Shown piece by piece: positions 43,091 through 52,097 of a DNA stretch of 64,000 bases. The stretch's first letter is position 1, and each line of letters starts with the position of its first letter. The translations under genes and the position numbers were made by a program. The notes under the pieces are model-generated. The model saw nothing but the letters and a program-made list of their open reading frames with translations, was not told where the DNA came from and ran no database searches. The stretch is from JBBSUQ01 sp964389755. GTDB taxonomy: Bacteria; Bacteroidota; Bacteroidia; Flavobacteriales_D; Crocinitomicaceae. The stretch is from NCBI GenBank assembly GCA_964389755.1, contig CAYMEW010000023.1, positions 7,345-71,344 on the forward strand, read 5' to 3'.

Positions 43091-44059
43091 ATGGAACTCA
43101 CGATCCGCGACCTGGAAAACATCCGTTCGGAACAGGATTTCGAAGCGTTGGCACTCGACGTATTTCATTTTCAGTACCGCGAAAATACTGTTTACAAAGC
43201 ATTTGTAGATGCTTTGGGGCGGAAGCATCCTGCGTCTGTTCGTGAGATCCCCTTTCTCCCGGTATCGTTCTTTAAAACGCATCGCGTTACGACGCGTGAA
43301 ACGCATGAACTCGAGTTCCTCAGTAGCGGAACAGGGAATCAGCAGCGCAGCAAACACCTCGTTCACCGGGCGGATCTGTATGATGCCGTATTTAGTTCCA
43401 TTTACCGCCGGTTTATCGGTGAACCTTCCGAACAGGTCATCCTGGCGCTTTTGCCCAGTTATGTTGAACAGGGACAGTCGAGCCTCGTGCACATGGTTTC
43501 CGGACTTATTGAGCAGAGCAGGTCGGAACTTTCCGGATTTCTTTTGCATCGCCCGGAAGAAGTTGCGGAACGGTATCGAATGGCCATCGCGAGTGGCAAA
43601 AGGGTCCTGATCTTCGGAGTTTCTTATGCTTTGCTGGATCTCGCTGAACTCAAAACAGACCTTTCGCAGGCGCTCATCATAGAAACCGGGGGAATGAAAG
43701 GACGCCGGAAGGAATTGTCCAAAGAAGAATTACACGCTGCGCTGAACGCTGGTTTCGGAACCTCGTATATTTCTTCAGAGTATGGAATGGCGGAATTACT
43801 TTCGCAGGCTTACAGTGAAAAGGACGGCTGGTTTTCCGTGCCACCCTGGCTCCGCGTGATGATCCGGGACGTAAATGATCCTTTTTCGTGGCTGGACGCG
43901 CATAAAACGGGCGGTGTAAACATCATCGACCTCGCCAATGTGTACAGTTGTTCCTTTATTTCGACTCAGGACCTTGGTCGTACCGACGGTAACCGTTTCC
44001 AGTTGATGGGTCGTTTCGACAATTCGGATATCCGCGGCTGTAACCTTCTCGTTTCGTGA
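43091..44059 (+). CDS. LuxE/PaaK-like acyl-protein synthetase, stand-alone
   Basis: A 322-residue adenylate-forming enzyme of the LuxE group. Its ATP loop is SSGTGNQQRSKHLVHR (about residues 79-94), the A5 motif SSEYGMAELLSQAY, and the A7/A8 region TQDLGRTDGNRFQLMGRFDNSDIRGCN. Length is that of LuxE (acyl-protein synthetase), shorter than a full ANL ligase with a C-terminal domain. In lux operons the activated acyl group goes to LuxC reductase; no luxC, D or AB is here. In Bacteroidota such genes often sit beside envelope genes; an acyl-transfer role in lipid or capsule chemistry is possible. Start chosen at 43091 by comparison with family length. Confidence 0.82.
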   Translation: MELTIRDLENIRSEQDFEALALDVFHFQYRENTVYKAFVDALGRKHPASVREIPFLPVSFFKTHRVTTRETHELEFLSSGTGNQQRSKHLVHRADLYDAVFSSIYRRFIGEPSEQVILALLPSYVEQGQSSLVHMVSGLIEQSRSELSGFLLHRPEEVAERYRMAIASGKRVLIFGVSYALLDLAELKTDLSQALIIETGGMKGRRKELSKEELHAALNAGFGTSYISSEYGMAELLSQAYSEKDGWFSVPPWLRVMIRDVNDPFSWLDAHKTGGVNIIDLANVYSCSFISTQDLGRTDGNRFQLMGRFDNSDIRGCNLLVS

Positions 44060-44121
44060 ATCAGCTCCGCGTCAGCGAATAATTGATATATTTACTGACA
44101 GGAGTCTCAATCTGCATTCGC

Positions 44122-47100
44122 ATGTCCTGTAAACTGATATTTCTGCTTGGTTTGCTGCTGCTACCGTCCTGGTCGTTGGAACAGTTCTATACGGGCAGCG
44201 ATGTGGGTTTCGGAAAAAACCGGGTCCAGTACGGAGGATCTTTTCGCTGGAAATCCCAAAATTTTGAGCACTTTCGCCTGTACTATTACAGTGAAGGAGA
44301 CGAGCTGACCGAATTCGTAGCACGAACGGTGCAGGAAGAATTGAATACCATCGGGCAGAAACTCGGGCAGGCACCCGAAGAACACCTTGAGATCGTACTT
44401 TTTGAATCACTTTACGATTACCGGCAGTCCAATATCGGAAATTTCGGTGCGCAAACGGCGGTCGGCGGACAGGCTCAGGTCGTTTCCGGGAAACTGATTT
44501 TCTATTACCCCGGTGATCACGCTGCTTTTCGGCAACAGATCGCCCGGGTACTGGCAATAGCCCTGCTCAAGCGCATGCTTTACGGAGAAAAGTGGGCCTC
44601 TGCGTCCGCCACATCCGGGTTTAACGATTTTCCGGCCTGGTTTATCGACGGTTTTTCAGCCTATCTTTCCCGGCCCTGGGACGGCGAACTGGAAGCACGT
44701 ATCCGGGAAGGCATCACTTCCAGGCGTTTTGACGATTTTACACAATTAAGTCGAGAGGAACAACTCGCAGCAGGGTTTGCTTTCTGGCATTTCCTGGAAG
44801 AAGTGTACGGAAATGACCAGGTGATCAACATCGTTCGTTTTACGGCCATGAGCGGAAACATCGATCGTTCGATGAAATACTTGCTACAGCAGACTTTTAA
44901 GGACCTGCATCCCGAATTTTTAGCATACTACCGGCGCCAGTTCAGGAATTACTACGATGAACCGGAGAATCCGGATAGTGCATTGGAACTAAAAACACGT
45001 GGAACGCGTGAATTGCGTGCTGTCACTTTAAGTCCGGACGGTAAAACTCTGGCTTACGCAACAAAGCAGTATGGGCGTGTACGTATTTACCTCGAATATC
45101 CGGCTGGTGAAATGCGTAGCCGGAAAATCTTCAGTGTTCATCCGAAATTGCGCCGGATCCCCGACCTGGTTTATCCCTTGCTGGCCTGGCAACCGCAAGG
45201 ACAGGCACTTGCATTTATTTACGAAACGAAGGGTCAGCTTAAACTGTGCATTTACACACTTTCCGACCGGGAACGCACGGTCATTGACCTGAAAAATATC
45301 GAGCAGGTGTTGTCCTTTGAATACGCGCCCGACGGGAAGCAACTCATCTTTAGTGGCGTTTCCAATACCAGAACAGACCTCTACCGCTATCGCATTGCCG
45401 GGAATTCCGTTGAAAAAATGACAGATGACTTTTGGGACGACCTCGATCCGCATTTTTCGCCGGACGGCAAATCCGTTATTTTTAGTTCAAACCGATTTTC
45501 GGACACGCTGCCTCAAAAAAAACAGGATTACGTCGAAATAAACCCGGCTGACTTCGACCTGTTTCGCTTTCCACTGGAATCGGCCGGAAAACACCGGGTC
45601 GTACTCGAGCGCATAACGAAAAGGGAAGGAAACGAACGGGAAGGCAGACAGCTTTCCGAAGACCTTTTCCTGTTTCTGTCCGACCGCACCGGGTCTTCAC
45701 AACTCTACGCCATCAATCGCGACAGCACGGTTTCATTTGTCGACACGCTTGTACATTATCGCTACGTCTACACTGAAAAACGCATCAGTAACTTTGGTCA
45801 GCCCGTCCTTAGCTACGAACCGGTTTCGGGTAATAAAGTGCTACTGACCTTGTTTGCGGTCAACGAGCCCGCCGCGCACCTGGTTGACATGCCTTCGGGA
45901 GATTTCGCCGGGGAAGTATCCTTTTTTACGCATTACTTTAACCGACGTCCCGCTCCGGCAGTTCCAACTGTGGGTAAACGCAACGAAGATTCGGTATCCT
46001 ACAGCGAAATAGTGATCAGCGACAGTTCCGGGTATGAAAAGGAAATACTGGTACTTTTTGCCGATAATCATGAAAAACGGGCGGATTCCGCGAGCTTCGG
46101 CGACCTTAAACCTTACGAACGTCCGCGTATGGAACTGTATCGTGTCAATTTTACAAAGGATTACGCAAAACTCGATTTTGAAAATAATTTCCTGAATACG
46201 TCCTATCAGCGTTATCCGGGCCCTGGTTCGGTCTATTTTAATCCAGGTCCGAACATGTTGTTCACAAGCGCTTTCAGTGACGTTATGGAAGATTACCGCG
46301 TTACGTTTGGCGTCCGGGTTCCCGTAGTTGCGAAAGCCAGTGAGTTTTTTACGCGACTGGAATTACACCGAAAGCGGCTTGATCACGAATTACTTTTTTA
46401 CAGACGTTCCTATTCCGATCGAAATACAACCGGTGCACTCTACAAACTGGTAACACAGGAACTGCGGGATGAGATAACCTTTCCGGTGAACGAAGTACTC
46501 AGTTTACGGGCAACGGTTTCCTACCGGCTCGACCTGAATCATTACCTCACCGAAGACGACGCTTCGCTGGCACGTAAGACAGAACCCGTGCACCAGGCCG
46601 GAATGAAACTGGCGGCTGTTTTTGACAATTCATACGAGCACACGATCAACTGTGTCAGCGGAACGCGCGCAAAAGTGTTTACCGAACTGCTGCAAACGAT
46701 CGGTACCGGAAACGGTTCGCTGATCAACCTGGGAATGGATGTGCGTCATGGAATACGGCTTTTCCGGAACATGATCTGGGTGAATCGCCTGGCGGCTGCC
46801 ACCTCGCTCGGAACAAATCGCCTGCTTTACTACATGGGCGGGCTTGATAACTGGTTCGGGCTGCCCGGGAAAAATTTTGATACAACGATGCCAGTCGATC
46901 CCAACGGGCAGTTCGCCTATCAGACGCTCGCCACTCCCATGCGCGGATTCATTCGAAATGCACGTAACGGAAACTCCTTTGTCGTATTTAACAGCGAATT
47001 CAGAATTCCTGTTTTCACCGTACTTTCAAAGTATCCCGTTCGCAATGAACCGTTGCGTACCTTTCAGCTCGTGGCATTTTTTGACCTGGGTACCGCCTGG

Positions 47101-47334
47101 ACCGGGCCGACCCCGTTTTCGCCCGAAAACTATTTCAATACGCAGATCATTTACAATAAACCCGTAACGATCAAACTGTTCAATGCCCGGGAACCTATTG
47201 TAGGTGGTTTCGGCGGCGGATTGCGAACAAAACTCTTTGGCTACTTCATGCGTTTTGACCTTGGATGGGGTATCGAGAACGGGCAGATCAGCCAAAAACC
47301 AATTCCTTACTTTAGTTTTGGAACCGATATTTGA
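44122..47334 (+). CDS. Large TolB-propeller/beta-barrel protein with a degenerate peptidase-like N-terminal domain
   Basis: A 1070-residue exported protein (signal peptide to about residue 19). Residues 45-300 resemble the peptidase MA/gluzincin fold, but the zinc motif is gone: the helix that would carry HExxH reads ARVLAIALLKRM (141-152), and the usual WxxEG is WFIDG (173-177). Residues about 300-500 contain TolB-like PD40 strands (LSPDGKTLAYA, FSPDGKSVIFSS). The last ~400 residues alternate aromatic strands as in a barrel, ending in FSFGTDI. Related proteins in Flavobacteriales are labelled TolB-like, without known function. ATG at 44122 is chosen because it starts the signal peptide. Confidence 0.75.
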   Translation: MSCKLIFLLGLLLLPSWSLEQFYTGSDVGFGKNRVQYGGSFRWKSQNFEHFRLYYYSEGDELTEFVARTVQEELNTIGQKLGQAPEEHLEIVLFESLYDYRQSNIGNFGAQTAVGGQAQVVSGKLIFYYPGDHAAFRQQIARVLAIALLKRMLYGEKWASASATSGFNDFPAWFIDGFSAYLSRPWDGELEARIREGITSRRFDDFTQLSREEQLAAGFAFWHFLEEVYGNDQVINIVRFTAMSGNIDRSMKYLLQQTFKDLHPEFLAYYRRQFRNYYDEPENPDSALELKTRGTRELRAVTLSPDGKTLAYATKQYGRVRIYLEYPAGEMRSRKIFSVHPKLRRIPDLVYPLLAWQPQGQALAFIYETKGQLKLCIYTLSDRERTVIDLKNIEQVLSFEYAPDGKQLIFSGVSNTRTDLYRYRIAGNSVEKMTDDFWDDLDPHFSPDGKSVIFSSNRFSDTLPQKKQDYVEINPADFDLFRFPLESAGKHRVVLERITKREGNEREGRQLSEDLFLFLSDRTGSSQLYAINRDSTVSFVDTLVHYRYVYTEKRISNFGQPVLSYEPVSGNKVLLTLFAVNEPAAHLVDMPSGDFAGEVSFFTHYFNRRPAPAVPTVGKRNEDSVSYSEIVISDSSGYEKEILVLFADNHEKRADSASFGDLKPYERPRMELYRVNFTKDYAKLDFENNFLNTSYQRYPGPGSVYFNPGPNMLFTSAFSDVMEDYRVTFGVRVPVVAKASEFFTRLELHRKRLDHELLFYRRSYSDRNTTGALYKLVTQELRDEITFPVNEVLSLRATVSYRLDLNHYLTEDDASLARKTEPVHQAGMKLAAVFDNSYEHTINCVSGTRAKVFTELLQTIGTGNGSLINLGMDVRHGIRLFRNMIWVNRLAAATSLGTNRLLYYMGGLDNWFGLPGKNFDTTMPVDPNGQFAYQTLATPMRGFIRNARNGNSFVVFNSEFRIPVFTVLSKYPVRNEPLRTFQLVAFFDLGTAWTGPTPFSPENYFNTQIIYNKPVTIKLFNAREPIVGGFGGGLRTKLFGYFMRFDLGWGIENGQISQKPIPYFSFGTDI

Positions 47335-47337
47335 AAT

Positions 47338-48525
47338 ATGAACGATAACATTCGAACTAAAATACAAAAACGTGCTGCGGAATTATACGATACCGTACGC
47401 GAATACCGCGAACACCTGCACCGGAACCCGGAACTTTCATACGCGGAGTATGAAACGATGGAGTTTGTGTGCTCCGTACTCGATTCCCTGGATATTCCGT
47501 ACACTGCGGGCGTGGGAGAAACCGGGGTTGTAGCCGAGATCCGTTCGGCAAAGCACACGGCCGGACAAGCCTGTATTGGTCTTCGTGCCGATATGGACGC
47601 ACTGCCGATCCAGGAAGCGAATGAGGTACCTTATCGCTCCGAGAAGGAAGGCGTGATGCATGCCTGCGGGCACGATGTGCACACAGCCGTTTTACTCGGA
47701 GCTGCCACGATCCTTTCGGAATTACGCGATGAACTTCCCGATCCGGTCAAACTTATTTTTCAGCCGGGCGAAGAGAAAAATCCGGGTGGTGCCACACTGA
47801 TGATTCGCGACGGGGTATTGCACGACCCGGAGGTACGTGAAATGTACGCTTTACATGTCTTTCCGGATATGCCGGTCGGAGAGGTTGGCTTCCGCGAGGG
47901 CATGTATATGGCTTCCTGTGATGAGATCTATATTCACGTGCATGGAAAGGGCGGACACGGTGCCACGCCTCATCAGGCAATCGATTCGATACTTGCCTCG
48001 GCTACCATCGTAACTTCCCTGCAGCAGATCGTGAGTCGACGCTGCGATCCGAAGATTCCCTGTGTCCTGTCTTTCGGACATTTCGAGGCGCTCGGAGCCA
48101 CGAACATCATTCCCTCCGATGTGTACCTCAAGGGAACTTTTCGAACGATGGATGAACCCTGGCGGGAAGAGGCGCTGAAACTCATTCGGGATCAGGCAGA
48201 ACACATTGCAGCAGCATTCGGTGCCACGGCGGATGTAGAGATCAGTCGCGGATACCCGGTTTTGGAGAACGATCCGGAATTAACGGCACGTATGCGTGAA
48301 AAAGCAGTCGCCTTGCTTGGAGTTGAAAAAGTACACGATCTGCCAATTCGTCTGACGTCAGAAGACTTTTCATTTTACAGCCGGGAAATTCCGGTCTGCT
48401 TTTTGAGACTCGGCGTACGCAATGAAGCACGCGGAATTGTGTATGGAGTTCACCATCCGCGCTTTGATATTGACCCCGCAGCACTTGTCACAGGTATGGA
48501 AATGATGACGATTGCAGTATTTTAG
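47338..48525 (+). CDS. M20-family metallopeptidase / amidohydrolase
   Basis: A 395-residue di-metal hydrolase. Zinc ligand motifs HACGHDVHTAVLLGAA, FQPGEEKNPGGATLMI, HPRFDID at the end and YALHVFPDMPVG are those of the IAA-amino acid hydrolase/carboxypeptidase Ss1/HipO group. It would cleave N-acyl amino acids or similar amides. No signal peptide is seen, so it is probably cytosolic. It begins 3 bp after the TolB-like gene and is followed by DUF4230 genes, all on the plus strand. Confidence 0.92.
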   Translation: MNDNIRTKIQKRAAELYDTVREYREHLHRNPELSYAEYETMEFVCSVLDSLDIPYTAGVGETGVVAEIRSAKHTAGQACIGLRADMDALPIQEANEVPYRSEKEGVMHACGHDVHTAVLLGAATILSELRDELPDPVKLIFQPGEEKNPGGATLMIRDGVLHDPEVREMYALHVFPDMPVGEVGFREGMYMASCDEIYIHVHGKGGHGATPHQAIDSILASATIVTSLQQIVSRRCDPKIPCVLSFGHFEALGATNIIPSDVYLKGTFRTMDEPWREEALKLIRDQAEHIAAAFGATADVEISRGYPVLENDPELTARMREKAVALLGVEKVHDLPIRLTSEDFSFYSREIPVCFLRLGVRNEARGIVYGVHHPRFDIDPAALVTGMEMMTIAVF

Positions 48526-48532
48526 AACCGTT

Positions 48533-49081
48533 ATGAAACGCTTATTCTTTTTGATAGTCAGTGGTTTAATTATTTCAGCCTGTTCCACAAAAGAACCGCC
48601 TGAACCGGATATTTACAGCATCAAAAGCATCGGTGTACTGTCAACCACTGAATTTACGGTGGGAAAAATTGTACGTTTTGACGACTCTCCCGAATGGTAC
48701 AAGTTCGGGGATCGCAAGATCCTGATCCGTTGCAGGGCAAAGGTAAAGGCCGGGGTAAACCTCATGGATGCCGAAATTAAAAAAGAAGAAAATAAGATCA
48801 CCGTGAAACTGCCCGCACCTGTGATCACCTCCTTTGTGATCGATCCGGATGATGTACAAACGGTGATGGTCGATGTCAACGGTTTTCGCTCGAAATTTAA
48901 CCAGACGGATAAAAATGAAATTTTGAAAAGGGGAGAAGCGCAGATTTTGCAACAGGTCGAAAGTACGTCCATCTACCGCGAAGCTGCAGAAAATGCCGTT
49001 GCCTTCGTGCGCGATTTTTACCGGGAAGCAGGTTATCCGGATGTTGAAATAAGTATTGAAAAACGCCATGAGAAAAAGTAG
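48533..49081 (+). CDS. DUF4230 lipoprotein
   Basis: A 182-residue lipoprotein (LIVSGLIISACSTKE, Cys near residue 18) of the DUF4230 family: LSTTEFTVGKIVRF, KILIRCRAKVKAGVNL and ENKITVKLPAPVITSF. The function of DUF4230 is unknown. It is the first of two adjacent paralogues; the second begins inside its end (14-bp overlap). The start at 48533 follows from the signal peptide. Confidence 0.82.
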   Translation: MKRLFFLIVSGLIISACSTKEPPEPDIYSIKSIGVLSTTEFTVGKIVRFDDSPEWYKFGDRKILIRCRAKVKAGVNLMDAEIKKEENKITVKLPAPVITSFVIDPDDVQTVMVDVNGFRSKFNQTDKNEILKRGEAQILQQVESTSIYREAAENAVAFVRDFYREAGYPDVEISIEKRHEKK

Positions 49082-49709
49082 TATCCGTCTCCTCAAATAC
49101 CTGTTGTTCCTGCTCTTTTTTGCCGTGCTGGTCTGGTTCATCTATCGTTGGTTCTTTAAAGGGGAAGAGCAGGACGAATATGCGATCAGTCGCACGCCGC
49201 TACACATTGAATCAATACGTACGATCGCTGAACTGGCCACCGTCAATTACCGCGAAGAAATCGTGATGGACTCGGTGGAATTTTATCAGAGTGCCGCCGA
49301 AAAGATCGCCGCCAGCATGCAAACAGATATCGACCAGATCAAGTATAACCTTAGTATGTCGCCGGTCAAACGGAGGCTGACGCTGATCATCAAAGGTTCG
49401 GTCGATTACGGCTTCGATCTTGGGAAGAATAATTTTAAGGTCAGTGAAAATACCGATACGATCTGGTTCAACCTGCCCAAGCCGAAAGTGCTAAACGTTA
49501 CGATCAATCCTTCGGATACCGAAATTTTCCAGGAAACCGGTAATTGGCACGATGCAGAAAGAATTGTATTGCAACGAAAAGCGAAACTTCAACTGATACG
49601 CGCGGCCTCGGTACTGGAACTGGATAAAAAATCGCGGGAGAACTTTGAGCAACTGATGCACAAACTTGTCCCTGGCGAGCGAACGCTCATTTTTTATTAC
49701 GATCGCTAA
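49068..49709 (+). CDS. DUF4230 membrane-anchored paralogue
   Basis: A 213-residue protein with an N-terminal transmembrane anchor (residues about 9-27) instead of a lipobox. The periplasmic part has the same pattern as the preceding protein (ELATVNYREEIVMDS, RRLTLIIKGSVDYGFDL, DTIWFNLPKPKVLNVTINPS), so the pair is a tandem duplication with different anchoring. Translation is coupled to the upstream gene by a 14-bp overlap. Function unknown. Confidence 0.8.
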   Translation: MRKSSIRLLKYLLFLLFFAVLVWFIYRWFFKGEEQDEYAISRTPLHIESIRTIAELATVNYREEIVMDSVEFYQSAAEKIAASMQTDIDQIKYNLSMSPVKRRLTLIIKGSVDYGFDLGKNNFKVSENTDTIWFNLPKPKVLNVTINPSDTEIFQETGNWHDAERIVLQRKAKLQLIRAASVLELDKKSRENFEQLMHKLVPGERTLIFYYDR

Positions 49710-49731
49710 GCCCTGGAAGGAACAGAAAGTC

Positions 49732-51303
49732 TTACTTCAACTCGAGTTTAAACTGGAACTTCACGATGTCGCCTTCCATCGGGTCCGATTTCATGCCGTA
49801 TTTGGTACGGTCAAGCGTGGATTTACCGACAAACACATCGCAGGAACCATCCTCACTTTTTCCGAGGTATTTGAGTGAAATGCTTTCTTCATTCGTTTTT
49901 CCGTGCATTGTAAACAGGCCTTTTACCGTGTACAGATCACCTTCTTTCGATACGCCTGTCGATTTGAAGGTCATTTTGGGATATTTCTTTTCGTCGAAAT
50001 ACGCTTCGCTCATGAGCGATTCGTCACGCATGGATACGAAAGTGGTGAGTTCCTTTACGGGGAAGGTCATGGAGAATTGAGGCGTTTCGTCTCCCGAGAA
50101 TTTCACCGAACCCGAAAATTTGCGAAAAGCTCCTTTGGTTACTCCGCCTTTCGGTCCCAGCTCAAAGGTGAGTTGCGAACGCTCCGGGTTGACCTGTTTC
50201 GTTCCTTTCAGGGAAGCCAGCGACTGACCCTCTACGTCCAGGATATCCGGTTCTTTTTCGGTTTTCGTATCTTTTTTATCGGAGGAATTCTTACCGGTCA
50301 CGGATGAGAGATCGATCTGTGACATTTGCTCGGCCTCCCGGTTAATGGTATAGCTGTACATGCCAAGTCCGATGGCCATGAATGCTGAAAAAAGTGCGGA
50401 AGCGAGCAGCGAACGGGAAAGTACGGCGTTGACAAGCGCAAAGCCTACCATGATCCCTACAAAGGCGTCCACCCCACCGAAATCGGCTTTTTGAGTAACA
50501 AGCATCAGGATTCCTGCGGAAAGCGCAATGATGAGCAAAAATATGATACCTGTTAACAGGTTTTTTCGTTTGACCGAAGCGGAAGCGGTACGCAGAATCG
50601 TAACGGCAAAAGCTCCTACAAAAAGTCCTTCCATCACCTTCCCGAACAGGATGTTCGAGCCGTCGAGCTCTACGAGGCTTGCAAGTCCGCCGGTTACGGC
50701 CAGCGCGAACAGGGAATAGGACACGTGGTCCTCTTCGTTGCGGCGGTAAAACGATTGCAGGGTATAACCTACGGCCAGGACAAAGATCCCGAGGAAAGAG
50801 GCAAAAAGCATGGATACGAATACCAGTGCACCGAGCAGGGCTAACTGCAGTGATTGCAACCAGCGTTCGTTTGTAGCATCGCCGGAAAGTGTTTTAATGT
50901 GACAGGCCACATAATCGCAAACCGGATAGATCAGCACACCGGCTGCCCCGATCACAAAGATTTTTGCGGTATTCCACGGAATTGAAACGTCCATAAAAGT
51001 CAGTGAATCCACGGCCGGAACGTACAGGAGCAGAAGGGAAGCAAACAGTGGAATAAGCGCCGCCCAGGTCTTTCCAAAAAACTTTACATACGAAAGTGCG
51101 AAATTGAGTACCCCGGCTACCGAAAGACTGATCAGCAAATAGGCCGATGCTCCGTCCTCATCCACGTGTTCGGTCATAAAGGTTGTTGTGAGGATCAGGA
51201 TACACAGTGTAATGAGTCTGCGAAAACGCAGGTCCGACTTGAAAAATGCGGCCAGCGACAAGAGTGCGACGGCCAGGAAAGCATAAACGATCGTTGTATT
51301 CAT
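49732..51303 (-). CDS. Polytopic membrane domain fused to a C-terminal YceI domain
   Basis: A 523-residue protein. Residues 1-330 hold about twelve hydrophobic segments with no transporter motif I recognise. A charged linker (about 333-365) leads to a YceI lipocalin-like domain (about 370-523): RSQLTFELGPKGG, AYFDEKKYPKMTFKSTG, GLFTMHGKTNEESI. YceI domains bind polyprenoid or isoprenoid lipids and are usually ~180-residue secreted proteins, not fused to a membrane domain. The domain should face the periplasm. The gene has its own -7 box and a 22-bp perfect palindrome over the -33 region, so it appears separately regulated from the sugar operon upstream. Confidence 0.75.
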   Translation of the reverse strand: MNTTIVYAFLAVALLSLAAFFKSDLRFRRLITLCILILTTTFMTEHVDEDGASAYLLISLSVAGVLNFALSYVKFFGKTWAALIPLFASLLLLYVPAVDSLTFMDVSIPWNTAKIFVIGAAGVLIYPVCDYVACHIKTLSGDATNERWLQSLQLALLGALVFVSMLFASFLGIFVLAVGYTLQSFYRRNEEDHVSYSLFALAVTGGLASLVELDGSNILFGKVMEGLFVGAFAVTILRTASASVKRKNLLTGIIFLLIIALSAGILMLVTQKADFGGVDAFVGIMVGFALVNAVLSRSLLASALFSAFMAIGLGMYSYTINREAEQMSQIDLSSVTGKNSSDKKDTKTEKEPDILDVEGQSLASLKGTKQVNPERSQLTFELGPKGGVTKGAFRKFSGSVKFSGDETPQFSMTFPVKELTTFVSMRDESLMSEAYFDEKKYPKMTFKSTGVSKEGDLYTVKGLFTMHGKTNEESISLKYLGKSEDGSCDVFVGKSTLDRTKYGMKSDPMEGDIVKFQFKLELK

Positions 51304-51320
51304 GATTGCGGTATTTGTGA

Positions 51321-51328
51321 CAAAACTA
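51321..51328 (-). promoter_or_regulatory. -7 promoter element of the YceI fusion gene
   Basis: The minus strand reads TAGTTTTG, an exact TAnnTTTG, 17 bp before the ATG. The palindrome at 51336-51357 lies over the -33 position, about 18 bp away. Confidence 0.5.
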
Positions 51329-51335
51329 CAATAAT

Positions 51336-51357
51336 TTTATTTACCATGGTAAATAAA
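51336..51357. promoter_or_regulatory. 22-bp perfect palindromic operator
   Basis: The two 11-bp half-sites tttatttacca and tggtaaataaa are exactly complementary with no spacer, centred on CCATGG. It lies between the stop of the CpsB-type gene and the YceI promoter. Its length and symmetry suggest a dimeric MarR/TetR-type repressor site; no such regulator gene is adjacent. Confidence 0.7.
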
Positions 51358-51359
51358 TA

Positions 51360-52097
51360 TCAGAGTTCTGTATTTTTCAGTGTGCAGTTTTTCAGTTTAT
51401 CCAGGTATCTACTGGTCAGCAGACTTTCCATCACCTGCAGGTGCTGCATGCGGTGACAATCCGTTCCCACGAGATCCACGCATCCGCTTTCGATCATATC
51501 GATCGCCTGTTGCCGGACCTCTTTACCATAATGTCCGCTCAGCGAGTTCAGGTTCAGTTGTATCCACACACCGCGTTTGCGCCAGGACTCGGCTTCTTTT
51601 AGTGAACCGTGGTAATACGGATAGCGTTCGAAATGCGCCAAAACGGGTTGATATCCGGCGGAGGACAGGTCAAAAAACACCTGTTCGTGAAATACGGGCC
51701 GGTTTACGAAACTGAACTCCATCAGCACTTTGTTCCCCGAAAAAGTAAGTAATTCCTTTTGACGGATCAACTCGATAAAATGCTCGTCCAGGTAATATTC
51801 GGCAGCTACTTCAAAGGTCAGATCGGGGTAACAGCGTTGCACTTCCGGTAAAAGGCGTTCGTAAGCTTCCCGGATGGTACGCGCCGTATTCTTGAAATAG
51901 TCCCACTTGATGTGTGGCGTGGTGATGATCTTCCGATACCCGAGGCGTTGTAATTCTCCGATCATATTCAGACTGTCTTCCGGACTTCGGGATCCGTCGT
52001 CCATCGCAGGGATGAGGTGACTGTGCATATCGGTTTCGAGAAACGAAAAATCACCCGTTTCAGGCTTTTTACCAAGTATGCGATTCAGCCAGTTCAT
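51360..52097 (-). CDS. CpsB/CapC-type tyrosine-protein phosphatase (PHP domain)
   Basis: A 245-residue metal-dependent phosphatase of the PHP superfamily. Metal-binding residues in TDMHSHLIPAMDDGS, TTPHIK, LAHFERYPYY and VGTDCHRMQHL match CpsB (Wzb-like, manganese-dependent) enzymes that dephosphorylate the polysaccharide tyrosine kinase. Last gene of the sugar operon (4-bp overlap with rfbB). Its kinase is not in the window. Confidence 0.9.
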   Translation of the reverse strand: MNWLNRILGKKPETGDFSFLETDMHSHLIPAMDDGSRSPEDSLNMIGELQRLGYRKIITTPHIKWDYFKNTARTIREAYERLLPEVQRCYPDLTFEVAAEYYLDEHFIELIRQKELLTFSGNKVLMEFSFVNRPVFHEQVFFDLSSAGYQPVLAHFERYPYYHGSLKEAESWRKRGVWIQLNLNSLSGHYGKEVRQQAIDMIESGCVDLVGTDCHRMQHLQVMESLLTSRYLDKLKNCTLKNTEL

